A stretch of DNA of 64,000 nucleotides from Mycobacterium intermedium. Its GTDB lineage: Bacteria > Actinomycetota > Actinomycetes > Mycobacteriales > Mycobacteriaceae. The first letter of the stretch is position 1. Each line of letters begins with the position of its first letter. The position numbers and the translations under genes were made by a program. Positions 1-7,617 of the stretch are shown here, one piece after another. Under the pieces are notes generated by a model. It had not been told where the DNA came from. It made no database searches and saw nothing but the letters and a program-made list of their open reading frames with translations. The stretch is from the NCBI RefSeq assembly GCF_002086275.1, contig NZ_MVHT01000010.1:43695-107694 (forward strand). The letters run 5' to 3'.

Positions 1-321
1 ATGGTGCGTACCAGGCAACTACTCATGCTGGGGCGAGAAATCACCGGGGCGACCGCGGCGGAATGGGGCATCATCCACGGTGCCGTCCCTACAGACCAAT
101 TGGAAGATGCCGCAACCGAGCTCGTATCTACACTCGCCGAGGCACCCACGGTTGCGCTCGGGCTCACCAAGTGGCTGCTGCAGAGCGGAAACGGACTGGA
201 CCTTGACCGCCATCTGCAGAACGAGGCGATGGCGCTCGAAATATCCAGCCGCAGCGAGGATTTCCGCGAGGGCCTGGCGGCATTCCGAGACAAGCGCAAA
301 CCCGAATTCCAGGGTCGGTGA
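1..321 (+). CDS. Enoyl-CoA hydratase/isomerase (crotonase), C-terminal part
   Basis: The reading frame is already open at the first base of the window, so this is the C-terminal ~106 residues of a longer crotonase. The visible part has the family's C-terminal helical layout: an ITGATAAEWGIIHGAVP segment like the 'A-x-x-Gl-V' stretch after the active site, then a helical tail ending in SEDFREGLAAFRDKRKPEF. That tail is the usual 'S-x-D-x-x-EG-x-x-AF-x-x-KR-x-P-x-F' ending of the family. The catalytic glutamates would lie upstream of the window. The stop is 7 bases before the next gene, so it is probably the first visible gene of the 1-4627 operon. Substrate unknown. Confidence 0.85.
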   Translation: MVRTRQLLMLGREITGATAAEWGIIHGAVPTDQLEDAATELVSTLAEAPTVALGLTKWLLQSGNGLDLDRHLQNEAMALEISSRSEDFREGLAAFRDKRKPEFQGR

Positions 322-328
322 GACGATC

Positions 329-1576
329 ATGACCCGGCTACCGATCACCGAGTCCACCGGCGTGACCGAAGCGGTCGAGGCGGTCGAACAGTGGATCGCA
401 GCGGAGGTACCCGAATCTTGGCGGACTGCGGCCGCCGCGGGGCCAAAAGCGTTGCGCGCCGTCCGCAGCCCGGCCGACTACGAGCAGTGGTATCCGACGT
501 TCGCTCGATCGGGCCTGGTCGTGCCGACCTGGCTACCCGAATACGGGGGGCTGGGCGTCGGAGCCGAAGTGGCACGTGCGATCGAGGCGGCGCTAGGCCC
601 GTTGCGGCTCTACCGGCTCAATCCGCTGGGCCTGTACAACACCGCTGCGGCGCTGTTCAGTCATGGCTCCGAGGAACAACGGCGCCGTTTCCTGCCCCCC
701 ATCGTGCGCAACGAGGAGAAGTGGTGCCAGCTGTTCAGTGAGCCCGGCGCCGGTTCCGATCTCGCCTCGCTTGCTACGCGCGCGGTGCGCGACGGTGACG
801 GGTGGGTGATCACCGGACAAAAGGTCTGGACCACTTGGGCAAACGAAGCCGACTTCGCGATCCTGCTGGCCCGCACCGATCCCGAACAGCCAAAACACAA
901 GGGCATCACCTATTTTCTGCTCGACATGCACCAGCCCGGAGTCCAGGTACGGCCACTCCGTCAGATCACCGGTGAGGCTGAATTCAACGAGGTCTTCATC
1001 GACGGAGCCCGCGTTCCGGACGCACATCGCGTCGGCGAACTCAACGACGGGTGGCGGGTCAGCGCCGCGACCTTGTCCAGCGAACGGCAGATGGTGTCGG
1101 GGTCGGGCTCGGGTGCGGGCTCGGGTCGCATGGGCGGATCCAGCGCAGCGCGGCTGATCAGTCTCGCCCAGGAGACCGGGCGGTGGGACGACCCCGTCGT
1201 CAGGGGCAAAGTCATGCGTCTGTGGGCTCAAGAGCAGGTCCGCGCCTGGACCAACGCCCGTGTCCGCGCGGCGCTTTCGGCCGGGCAATCCCCTGGAGCC
1301 GCCTCGTCGATCGGCAAGGTGCACCAAGCCACTCTCAATCAGCAGATCCAAGATCTCATGGTGGATCTGCTGGGGACGGACGCTATCGCGTGGCCCGCCG
1401 ACGATCCGGACGCAATGCCGCGCGAGGTGCACGGCATGCTGCGCAGCCTGGCCAACGGAACGGAAGGCGGCACCACCGACATCAACAAGAACATCCTGGG
1501 CGAACGGGTACTCGGGTTGCCTCGAGAACCCGACCCATGGAAGGGCAAGCCCTGGAAGGACATCCCGCGGTCGTGA
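329..1576 (+). CDS. Acyl-CoA dehydrogenase
   Basis: FAD-dependent acyl-CoA dehydrogenase of 415 aa, predicted to introduce an alpha,beta double bond into a CoA thioester. The start is the ATG at 329, 7 bases after the preceding stop; the encoded protein begins MTRLPITEST. The family hallmarks are in order: an N-terminal helical domain with VPTWLPEYGGLGVG, the FAD/substrate segment CQLFSEPGAGSDLASL, the beta domain with VITGQKVWTTWA, and a C-terminal helical domain ending GGTTDINKNILGERVLGLP, which holds the FAD-contacting C-terminal loop. A Gly/Ser-rich insert (GSGSGAGSGRMGG) sits between the beta domain and the C-terminal helices, a variable region in this family. The stop overlaps the GTG of the next crotonase (GTGA), indicating translational coupling. 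Confidence 0.9.
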   Translation: MTRLPITESTGVTEAVEAVEQWIAAEVPESWRTAAAAGPKALRAVRSPADYEQWYPTFARSGLVVPTWLPEYGGLGVGAEVARAIEAALGPLRLYRLNPLGLYNTAAALFSHGSEEQRRRFLPPIVRNEEKWCQLFSEPGAGSDLASLATRAVRDGDGWVITGQKVWTTWANEADFAILLARTDPEQPKHKGITYFLLDMHQPGVQVRPLRQITGEAEFNEVFIDGARVPDAHRVGELNDGWRVSAATLSSERQMVSGSGSGAGSGRMGGSSAARLISLAQETGRWDDPVVRGKVMRLWAQEQVRAWTNARVRAALSAGQSPGAASSIGKVHQATLNQQIQDLMVDLLGTDAIAWPADDPDAMPREVHGMLRSLANGTEGGTTDINKNILGERVLGLPREPDPWKGKPWKDIPRS

Positions 1577-2388
1577 GCCCCTACCAACGCCTGGACGTCG
1601 CGAAGTCGGACGGCGTCGGATGGCTCATCCTGAACCGGCCCGACGCCGGCAACGCGTTCGACGCCCTGATGCTCGACGAACTCGAAGCCGCGTGGCGCGA
1701 ACTCGATGCCGACCCCGAGGTGCGGGTTATCGTCAACACCGCCAACGGCAAAGCATTCTGCACGGGCATGGACGTCGTGCAGGTAGCACGCGACAAGGAC
1801 GCGATGCGCCGACATTCCCGCCGGACCAGGGACGCCACGCTGATGATCTCGTCCTGGCACTGCCAGGTGTGGAAACCGGTGATCGCCGCGGTAAATGGGG
1901 TGTGCGCGGGCGGCGGGCTGCACCTGGTGGCGGACGCCGACATCGTCATCGCCGCGGAGTCAGCGTCGTTCGTCGACCCCCATGTATCGGTAGGCCAGGC
2001 CGTGGCCTACGAGGCGATCACCCTGCTGCGGAAATCACCGATGGAGGCCATCACCCGAATGGCGCTCATCGGCAAGGGCGAACGCGTCTCGGCCCAGCAC
2101 GCATACGAATTGGGAATACTCTCTGAGGTGGTGCCGGACGACCAACTTCGCCCAGCGGCGGCGCGGCTGGCCGCGGCTGTCGCCTCCAACTCACCGACGG
2201 CCATGCGCGCCACCAAGAAAGCGCTGTGGCGCTCCCTGGAGGTCGGTCTTACGCAGGCACGCAACGAAGCCGCCGAGGAGATCTGGCAGCTGCGCAACCA
2301 CCCCGACCATGCCGAAGGGGTCCGCGCGTGGCGGGAAAAGCGGGTTCCACAGTGGCAACCGCTGTCCGATGCAGTGGAGGTTCCGTGA
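1573..2388 (+). CDS. Crotonase-family protein with both catalytic Glu replaced by His
   Basis: A 271-aa crotonase-fold protein. The GTG start overlaps the upstream stop (GTGA). The CoA-binding and oxyanion-hole segments are present (AFCTGMD; NGVCAGGGLHLVADADIVIA). In classical enoyl-CoA hydratase the two catalytic glutamates sit in GGG-x-E-L and in P-E-x-x-LG. Here those positions read GGGLHL (His117) and DPHVSVG (His137). The protein is therefore unlikely to be an ordinary hydratase; isomerase, C-C hydrolase or another crotonase chemistry is possible. It is closely similar to the next gene, which has the same substitutions, so the two may form a hetero-oligomer or act successively. The GTGA overlap with its downstream neighbour supports one operon. 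Confidence 0.85.
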   Translation: MSPYQRLDVAKSDGVGWLILNRPDAGNAFDALMLDELEAAWRELDADPEVRVIVNTANGKAFCTGMDVVQVARDKDAMRRHSRRTRDATLMISSWHCQVWKPVIAAVNGVCAGGGLHLVADADIVIAAESASFVDPHVSVGQAVAYEAITLLRKSPMEAITRMALIGKGERVSAQHAYELGILSEVVPDDQLRPAAARLAAAVASNSPTAMRATKKALWRSLEVGLTQARNEAAEEIWQLRNHPDHAEGVRAWREKRVPQWQPLSDAVEVP

Positions 2389-3185
2389 CATATCAATGGC
2401 TCATCGTCGAGAGGCACGGGCCCGTCGGCTGGATCATCAACAATCGGCCCGAACGGCTCAACGCCTACGACGCAGTGATGCGTGAGGAATTCCCCAGAGC
2501 GTGGGCGGAGTTGGACGCCGACCCACAGGTGCGCGTGATCGTGCATACCGGAAACGGTCGGGCCTTCCAGGTGGGCGCCGACGTCGAAGATCTCGACGGC
2601 GAGGCCGTCCTGCAGTTCCAGAAAACGATGCAAACGCTCGACCTCAAACTCACCGCCTGGCATTGCAACGTCGGAAAGCCGGTGATCACTGCGGTCAATG
2701 GGGTGTGTGCGGGTGGTGGCCTGCATTGGGTGGCCGACGCCGACATCGTCATTGCGGCCGCCGACGCGACTTTCGTCGACCCCCATGTGTCGATCGGTCA
2801 AGTCTCCGCGCTGGAGACCATCGCTCTCATGCGCAAGGTGCCGGCAGAGGCGGTGCTTCGGATGGCACTCATCGGCAGCCACGAACGACTGACCGCGCAG
2901 CGCGCCTACCAACTCGGCATGATCAGCGAGGTCATCGACCCGCCGGAGAAGTTGCGCGACGCCGCACAAGTGCTCGCGGAGAAGATCGCCCGGAACTCAC
3001 CGGCGGCGATGCGAGCCACCAAGCGGGCGTTGTGGGGTGCGCTCGAGTACGGCTTGACCGACGCTTGCCGCGCAGGCGCCAAGCATCTGACCTCCATGTG
3101 GGGCCATCCAGACCAGAACGAGGGACCGTTGGCATTCGCCGAGAAGAGGACGCCTAACTGGGCTCCGCTGGAGAGTGAACCGTGA
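2385..3185 (+). CDS. Crotonase-family protein, paralogue of the preceding gene
   Basis: A 266-aa crotonase homologue starting at GTG 2385, which overlaps the previous stop. It shares the order and wording of motifs with its neighbour: NGVCAGGGLHWVADADIVIA and FVDPHVSIGQ, with His114 and His134 where enoyl-CoA hydratases have their two catalytic Glu residues. The C-terminal tail (NEGPLAFAEKRTPNW) is typical of the family. Two adjacent paralogues sharing the same His/His change indicates a conserved subfamily rather than a decayed gene. A function in isomerisation or ring processing of a CoA ester is inference only. Its stop overlaps the GTG of the ligase downstream. Confidence 0.85.
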   Translation: MTYQWLIVERHGPVGWIINNRPERLNAYDAVMREEFPRAWAELDADPQVRVIVHTGNGRAFQVGADVEDLDGEAVLQFQKTMQTLDLKLTAWHCNVGKPVITAVNGVCAGGGLHWVADADIVIAAADATFVDPHVSIGQVSALETIALMRKVPAEAVLRMALIGSHERLTAQRAYQLGMISEVIDPPEKLRDAAQVLAEKIARNSPAAMRATKRALWGALEYGLTDACRAGAKHLTSMWGHPDQNEGPLAFAEKRTPNWAPLESEP

Positions 3186-4627
3186 GCCTCGCGGAGGTAT
3201 TGGACGGCCCGCCCGACATCGCCGTCCACACGCTCGGCGGCGATGTGACACGAAACGAGTTGGCAGCCAGCGCCGATCAACTGAGCAAGGTGCTCACCGA
3301 GATTGGCTTGACCACCGGCGAGGTCGTTGCCGCCATGCTGCCCAACGACTCCGTCACCATCGCCGCGCTGTTCGGAACCTGGCGCGCCGGCGGGGTGTAC
3401 ACGCCGCTCAATCCTCGCGCGCCCGACGCCGAGCTCGTCACGCAACTCGAGACGTTGCGGCCTGTAGCGGTGATCACCACTCCGGCTCTGGCACAGCGCT
3501 TCTCTTCATCCGGGTTGCCGGTTGTCGTGGGCTCGGAGCTCGAATGGTCCGTCACATCCACTTCCGCACCACCGGCGGGACGGCGTACTTACGACTCCGA
3601 TGTCGCCCTGCTGCAGTTCACTTCGGGCACCACCGGTCCACCGAAGCCAGTGCCATTGCGTCATGCCACCGTGTTGGATCTGATCGACCGACTGCTGGAC
3701 AAGCTGCGCGGCGCGAAGTCCGCCACAGCCGAGAAGCGCACCCCGATGCCCAACCTGGTGCCGCTGTCCTTGTCGTTGTGGGCCGGTATTTACCAAGTGT
3801 TGTTCGCATTTCGGGCCGGCGCGGGCGTCGTGTTGATGGAGCGGTTTTCGCCCGCAGACTTCGCGGCGTTGGTCAAGCGGCATCAGTTGCGCTCCACCGT
3901 GTTACCGCCAGCGGCCTTGACCATGGTGCTGCACGACGACTCGGTAACGGACTTGTCGCCGTTGCGGATCGTCCGCTCGATCACCGCTCCCCTGTCTCCG
4001 GTTCAGGCCGCCCGCTTCCGCGACAAGTTCGGCGTGCTGGTGCTGAACTCCTACGGGCAGACCGAACTCGGTGGCGAAGTGGTCGGGTGGTCGGCCGCCG
4101 ACGCGCGCGAATGGGGTGAAACGAAGCTGGGTTCGGTGGGGCGACCACTTCCGGGCATTGATGTGACGATCCAGGACGACGAGGTGATGGTCCGCACGCC
4201 CACCACCGCGGCACGCAAGATCGATCCGGCATTCCTGGACCGACTCACCGACGACGGCTGGTTCCACACTGGCGATCTCGGCTGGTTCGATGACGACGGC
4301 TTCCTGTGGCTTGACGGTCGGGTGTCGGACATGATCAATCGGGGCGGGCTCAAGGTGTTTCCTGGCGCGGTGGAGGACGTGCTGGTGGCCGCAGCCGGGG
4401 TACGCGAGGCGGCAGTCGTCGGAATTCCTGATGAGCGACTGGGCGAGGTGCCCTGGGCGTTTGTGGTGCGCAGCGACCCGTCACTCACCGAGTCGGCGCT
4501 GGTGTCCTGGTGTCGCGAGCGGCTGACGCCATACCGCGTTCCGGCACGTATTGTGTTCGTCGATCAGTTGCCGCGCAACGATGTTGGCAAGGTGGTCAAG
4601 CGGGAACTGGCCGCGCTGGCTCAGTAG
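3182..4627 (+). CDS. AMP-dependent acyl-CoA synthetase (FadD-like)
   Basis: A 481-aa ANL-superfamily ligase that would activate a carboxylic acid to its CoA thioester through an acyl-adenylate. The P-loop-like A3 motif is visible as LLQFTSGTTGPPKPVP, the A5 region as NSYGQTELGGE, the A7/A8 hinge as HTGDLGWFDDDGFLWLDGR, and the A10 lysine in PRNDVGKVVKREL near the C-terminus. It is shorter than typical FadD proteins (500-560 aa), but all core motifs are present. The start is GTG 3182, overlapping the preceding stop (GTGA). It is the last gene of the 1-4627 operon. The substrate cannot be read from the sequence. Confidence 0.88.
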   Translation: MSLAEVLDGPPDIAVHTLGGDVTRNELAASADQLSKVLTEIGLTTGEVVAAMLPNDSVTIAALFGTWRAGGVYTPLNPRAPDAELVTQLETLRPVAVITTPALAQRFSSSGLPVVVGSELEWSVTSTSAPPAGRRTYDSDVALLQFTSGTTGPPKPVPLRHATVLDLIDRLLDKLRGAKSATAEKRTPMPNLVPLSLSLWAGIYQVLFAFRAGAGVVLMERFSPADFAALVKRHQLRSTVLPPAALTMVLHDDSVTDLSPLRIVRSITAPLSPVQAARFRDKFGVLVLNSYGQTELGGEVVGWSAADAREWGETKLGSVGRPLPGIDVTIQDDEVMVRTPTTAARKIDPAFLDRLTDDGWFHTGDLGWFDDDGFLWLDGRVSDMINRGGLKVFPGAVEDVLVAAAGVREAAVVGIPDERLGEVPWAFVVRSDPSLTESALVSWCRERLTPYRVPARIVFVDQLPRNDVGKVVKRELAALAQ

Positions 4628-4752
4628 TCACGCTGGCCCCACTCGCCGAGTGTGTGGCCTGTGGCCCTCAAAATTCGAGTCGCGGTACATAGGCCACACG
4701 TTCGGCGCCACTTCCGTCCAGGCGTCGACGCCACCGGCCACCACCGCAGTGT

Positions 4753-4768
4753 GAGAACCAAGGCTCTC
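4753..4768. promoter_or_regulatory. GAGAAY-N4-RYTCTC operator-like palindrome upstream of membrane module 1
   Basis: GAGAACCAAGGCTCTC is an inverted repeat with 6-bp arms (one mismatch) and a 4-bp centre, located 65 bp before the first ATG of the A-B-C-D operon. The same 16-bp layout recurs at 7552, 15946, 18093, 33210, 33285, 34998 and 37785, always at or next to a promoter or gene start. It is probably the binding site of a dimeric (TetR-type) repressor whose gene I cannot identify in the window. The rest of the 206-bp gap at 4628-4833 holds nothing else recognisable. Confidence 0.6.
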
Positions 4769-4833
4769 GCAATTCGAAAGTGGTGTTACTCTGCGATGCA
4801 AATACAAATTTCCAGCAGACGAAGGGGGCGACC

Positions 4834-4932
4834 ATGTGGCAGGAGATCGTCCGCCTGGCGGTGACATGGGTTGTCATGTGCGGACTGGTCGCGTTCTTCT
4901 ACTGGATGTTGGCCAACATCGGGACGTTCTGA
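4834..4932 (+). CDS. Tiny single-pass membrane protein, subunit A of membrane module 1
   Basis: A 32-aa ORF from ATG 4834, preceded by a purine-rich Shine-Dalgarno (GAAGGGGG). It encodes one hydrophobic helix and ends in FFYWMLANIGTF. It is credible because a homologous tiny ORF at 56699 ends in WFWYWMFSNIGTF and occupies the equivalent first position of the second module. The stop overlaps the ATG of the next gene (TGATG). I know no family for it; its size and placement resemble small structural subunits of membrane enzyme complexes. It is too short for most gene finders and may be missing from automated annotations. Confidence 0.75.
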   Translation: MWQEIVRLAVTWVVMCGLVAFFYWMLANIGTF

Positions 4933-5051
4933 TGGACGACCAAGACCGCCGACGCCGCCGCGGACTCATCGCGTTCCAGATCTTCATCTACGGCCTGCTG
5001 ATTGCGATGTTTGCGATCCAGGTGCAGATGTACCTCACCAGGGACTGGTGA
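4932..5051 (+). CDS. Small single-pass membrane protein, subunit B of membrane module 1
   Basis: A 39-aa protein with a positively charged N-terminus (DRRRRR) followed by one transmembrane helix containing GLIAFQIFIYGLLIAMF, so it is predicted N-in. Its homologue at 59149 has KKALIAFQIFIYGYLLVMF in the same place; the LIAFQIFIYG core is identical. ATG 4932 overlaps the stop of A, and the stop is 6 bases before C. Conservation and strict position next to C in both full modules argue for a real subunit. No known family is recognised. Confidence 0.78.
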   Translation: MDDQDRRRRRGLIAFQIFIYGLLIAMFAIQVQMYLTRDW

Positions 5052-5057
5052 TCGCTC

Positions 5058-5741
5058 ATGACACTGGACCAGTCAGTCACCCTCGACGACCACGAGGACC
5101 AGACAAGACAGGCGCAGCGGCGCGCAGACCGATGGCTCATCGCGGGCACGGCGCTCATGGGCACTCTGGTGCTCGGCCCGATCGGCCTCCCTGTCTTCTG
5201 TCGCGGCCTTTACTTACTCAGAAAGGCGCAACGCGAAGGCCTCTCCGTCCGGCCGACAATGGTCACCCTCATCGGATACGTCGTGATCTTGGACGCCGCA
5301 CTGAACAGCATCGGCTGGGCGCTGGATCTGTTCGCCAACCACGCCTTGATCACTCGCACGGTATTCACCGCGTGGGGCAACCTCATCGACGCCGGCTATT
5401 TCTGGCACTACAACGAACTTTGGATCGGCGGCGCCAGCGCCCCCGGTGAGAAGGCCTGGGTCATGGTCTGTGTCCTCATCGCCTTCCCGATGCGGATCGC
5501 CGCCGCCATCGCCTTCCTGCAGATGAAGCGCTGGGGACATCAGTGGCTGATCGTGACCTGCTGGTTCGGCATCGTGCTCTGGACCGGCTACATCTTCAAC
5601 ATGACGCTGTATGCCGACGTGCGCTACACGGCCGTGGGCCTGCCCGTATTCGGCTGGTGGGCATTCAACATCTTCTACATCACCCCATTCCTGGCGATTC
5701 CCTACCTACACACCGTGAACCGGGAAATCTTCTCCGACTAG
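5058..5741 (+). CDS. Polytopic membrane protein, subunit C of membrane module 1
   Basis: A 227-aa protein with about five predicted transmembrane helices (roughly residues 27-50, 67-92, 134-155, 163-184 and 192-217). It is one of three paralogues in the window (also 55166 and 59277). Invariant in all three are FWH-Y/F-NEL (H117, E120 here) preceded by D111, QMKRWGHQW (H161), NMT-x-YADVR (D187) and [12 protein letters not shown] (H218, E223) at the extreme C-terminus. The repeated Asp/His/Glu pattern could be a metal site, and the second module carries MoxR/VWA helper genes, but this is inference. I do not recognise the family. The N-terminal [10 protein letters not shown] segment is predicted cytoplasmic. 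It is followed by subunit D after 16 bases. Confidence 0.85.
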   Translation: MTLDQSVTLDDHEDQTRQAQRRADRWLIAGTALMGTLVLGPIGLPVFCRGLYLLRKAQREGLSVRPTMVTLIGYVVILDAALNSIGWALDLFANHALITRTVFTAWGNLIDAGYFWHYNELWIGGASAPGEKAWVMVCVLIAFPMRIAAAIAFLQMKRWGHQWLIVTCWFGIVLWTGYIFNMTLYADVRYTAVGLPVFGWWAFNIFYITPFLAIPYLHTVNREIFSD

Positions 5742-5757
5742 CGAGGAAGGAAGGACC

Positions 5758-6186
5758 GTGTCTCAAACCACCTCGGAGGCAACGGATCCGGTTGCATCGC
5801 TGCCGATCGGAACCACTTCAACCTGGGCGAGGATGCACAAATGGCTCCGGAGAGGACTGTACGTCTGCCTCTTTGGATTGGTCATCGAGGGATCGATGAC
5901 CGTGCCGGTGATGGCGATCTGGTACGGGTGGCCGACGCTATCCCTCACCGAGATCTGCAGTGAGTTGATGAAAGTGCGCTACTCCGACGACTCGCTCGAA
6001 TGCCACCAGCCGTATCCGATCGGCGGCCCGCCGTTCGGAGGTGCTCCCGAAGCCGCCGGCCAACGAACTGCTCGCGACGACTGGGGAATTCAGCCCAAAC
6101 CGAGGTATGACCGTATTGGTTTCAGGGAATTGATCAGAATTCACGACGAACGCGTGGCCAGGCAGCCAAGCGCCCCACATCCGTGA
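5758..6186 (+). CDS. Single-pass membrane protein with conserved soluble tail, subunit D of membrane module 1
   Basis: A 142-aa protein starting at GTG 5758 after AGGAAGGA. One transmembrane helix (about 33-55) is followed by a highly conserved extramembrane part: SLTEICSEL (62-70), [11 protein letters not shown] (72-82), then a Pro/Gly-rich linker and a [17 protein letters not shown] / RIHDER tail. The homologue at 59986 keeps these words almost unchanged, including the Cys, Glu and Asp residues. It belongs to no family I can name. Its constant position after C suggests it caps or couples the C subunit. The next gene starts one base after its stop. Confidence 0.83.
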   Translation: MSQTTSEATDPVASLPIGTTSTWARMHKWLRRGLYVCLFGLVIEGSMTVPVMAIWYGWPTLSLTEICSELMKVRYSDDSLECHQPYPIGGPPFGGAPEAAGQRTARDDWGIQPKPRYDRIGFRELIRIHDERVARQPSAPHP

Positions 6187-6187
6187 C

Positions 6188-6787
6188 GTGACTGCTCGGA
6201 CGGTCGTCATAGGGCCGACCAAAGAATTGTCCGCCGCGCTCGCCGACGGACTCGATGCATCCGTTGTCGAGGACAACATGCAGACATTGCCGGAGGCCGA
6301 TGGCGTGGTCATCGTCGTCGACCCCGATCCCGAAGCCGGGCCTCTCAGTGCCCTTCACCCCGAGGAATGGGACCGCATCGTGAACGCCACGTTGTGGGAC
6401 ACGCTCGCCGCGTTGCAACGCGCTCGCCGTTCCGTTCGTCAGTCCCGTGGACGCATCGTTCTCGTGGTGCCGACCATCGGCCTAGCCGGCGCCGCCCAAC
6501 TCGTCGGCTATACCACCGCGCTCGAGGGTGTCCGCGCCATGGCGAAATCGGCAGCTCGACAATGGAGTTCCGAAGGCATCGCGGTAAATGTCGTCGCAAC
6601 GGCCCTGCGACTGTTCGCCCCCGACGAGGCTGCCGCGGCGGCACACCTGTCGGCTCCCGCGGTGCAGGATTCCGCCTCGCTTCTCCAATCTGTTGTGGAG
6701 TCGGTCAAATTCCTGCTGCTGCGACGTCTCGATCACGTCGTCGGCGAGACCATCGTGGTCGATGGCGGCTCGGTGATGCTGCCGTGA
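6188..6787 (+). CDS. Degenerate short-chain dehydrogenase/reductase-like protein
   Basis: A 199-aa protein starting at GTG 6188, right behind subunit D. Its C-terminal half is SDR-like (RIVLVVPTIGLAGAAQLVGY, then AKSAARQWSSEGIAVNVVA, ending VGETIVVDGGSVMLP). The N-terminal TG-x3-G-x-G cofactor loop is absent: the protein begins VVIGPTKELSAAL. The catalytic Y-x3-K reads YTTAL, with Leu for Lys. It is probably not an active dehydrogenase by itself and may be a partner of the complete SDR encoded next, whose GTG overlaps its stop. This assignment rests on the Rossmann C-terminal words; a different role is possible. Confidence 0.7.
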   Translation: MTARTVVIGPTKELSAALADGLDASVVEDNMQTLPEADGVVIVVDPDPEAGPLSALHPEEWDRIVNATLWDTLAALQRARRSVRQSRGRIVLVVPTIGLAGAAQLVGYTTALEGVRAMAKSAARQWSSEGIAVNVVATALRLFAPDEAAAAAHLSAPAVQDSASLLQSVVESVKFLLLRRLDHVVGETIVVDGGSVMLP

Positions 6788-7542
6788 CCCTCACCGGCAT
6801 GACGGTGCTCGTGACCGGATCCGGCGCAGGGGTCGGCCGCGGTATCGCGCTGGCGTTGGCCTCGCAAGGTGCACACGTCATCGTCGCCACCCGGTCGGAG
6901 ACCGGCCTGGCGGTCAGAGCCGAGATAGTATCGCGCGGAGGAGCCGCTACCTTCGCGCGCTGCGACGTTACCAACGGCGAAGCGGTCGCCGCCGCAGTAG
7001 AACTCGCGGTCACGACAACCGGGCGGCTCGATGCCGTGGTGCACAACGCCACCAGCAATCTCTCAAGCCAGCCGCATCAGCTGGCGGATGTCGACCGTGA
7101 GCTCTGGAACAGCCATTTCTCGGTGTCCGTGCGCGGCGCCTATCATTGCGCCGCTGCTGCGTTTGCAGCGCTCAAAGAACGAGGCGGAACGTTCTTGGTC
7201 ATGACCTCGCCTGCCGGCATCGAGGGCAGCGCGACGCTACCCCTATACGCCACGATGAAGGGTGCGCTGCGCGGCTTCGCCAAGAGCCTCGCCCGCGAAT
7301 GGGCTCCCTACCACATCACCGTGAATGCCGTCTCCCCCTTGGCCTATTCACCTGCGATGACTGCCGCGATAGCGGCCGATCCAGACATGGAAGGGAGGTT
7401 GGCGCGTCGAATTCCGCTGGGACACATCGGAGACCCTGAGCGCGACATCGGATCTGCGGTCTCATTCCTGGTGAGCCCGGCGGCGAGATACGTCACCGGT
7501 CAGACCCTCGGCGTGGACGGCGGTCACTACACGAATCTCTAA
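6784..7542 (+). CDS. SDR-family oxidoreductase
   Basis: A 252-aa classical SDR using NAD(P). It has VTGSGAGVGRGIALAL for the nucleotide loop, VVHNATSN in place of the usual NNAG, and the catalytic YATMK. The C-terminal ITVNAVSPLAYSPAM and GQTLGVDGG are typical. The GTG start overlaps the stop of the degenerate SDR. It lies last in the A-B-C-D-SDR-SDR operon, so it probably oxidises or reduces a product of the membrane module. Substrate unknown. Confidence 0.88.
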   Translation: MTLTGMTVLVTGSGAGVGRGIALALASQGAHVIVATRSETGLAVRAEIVSRGGAATFARCDVTNGEAVAAAVELAVTTTGRLDAVVHNATSNLSSQPHQLADVDRELWNSHFSVSVRGAYHCAAAAFAALKERGGTFLVMTSPAGIEGSATLPLYATMKGALRGFAKSLAREWAPYHITVNAVSPLAYSPAMTAAIAADPDMEGRLARRIPLGHIGDPERDIGSAVSFLVSPAARYVTGQTLGVDGGHYTNL

Positions 7543-7551
7543 CAGACAACC

Positions 7552-7567
7552 GAAAATACTCATTCTC
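7552..7567. promoter_or_regulatory. GAGAAY-N4-RTTCTC operator-like palindrome upstream of amidohydrolase
   Basis: GAAAATACTCATTCTC is a 16-bp inverted repeat (one arm mismatch) in the 75-bp gap before the amidohydrolase at 7618. A possible -10 hexamer TATAGT lies at 7577-7582, so a bound repressor would cover the -35 region. Same layout as the sites at 4753, 15946 and 37785. Confidence 0.6.
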
Positions 7568-7617
7568 GTATTCGGATATAGTGGTCTCCAATTAGCTGAG
7601 CCTGCAAGGAGGCGGCC

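Noticed and set aside
5388..5430. Likeness of the C-subunit phrase [10 protein letters not shown] to a segment of particulate methane/ammonia monooxygenase subunit C (GHTFWFMEEL).
   Set aside because: The similarity is one short, aromatic-rich stretch; helix number, other motifs and the copper-site spacing do not align by eye, and no PmoA/PmoB-like genes are present. Kept only as a reason for a structure comparison.
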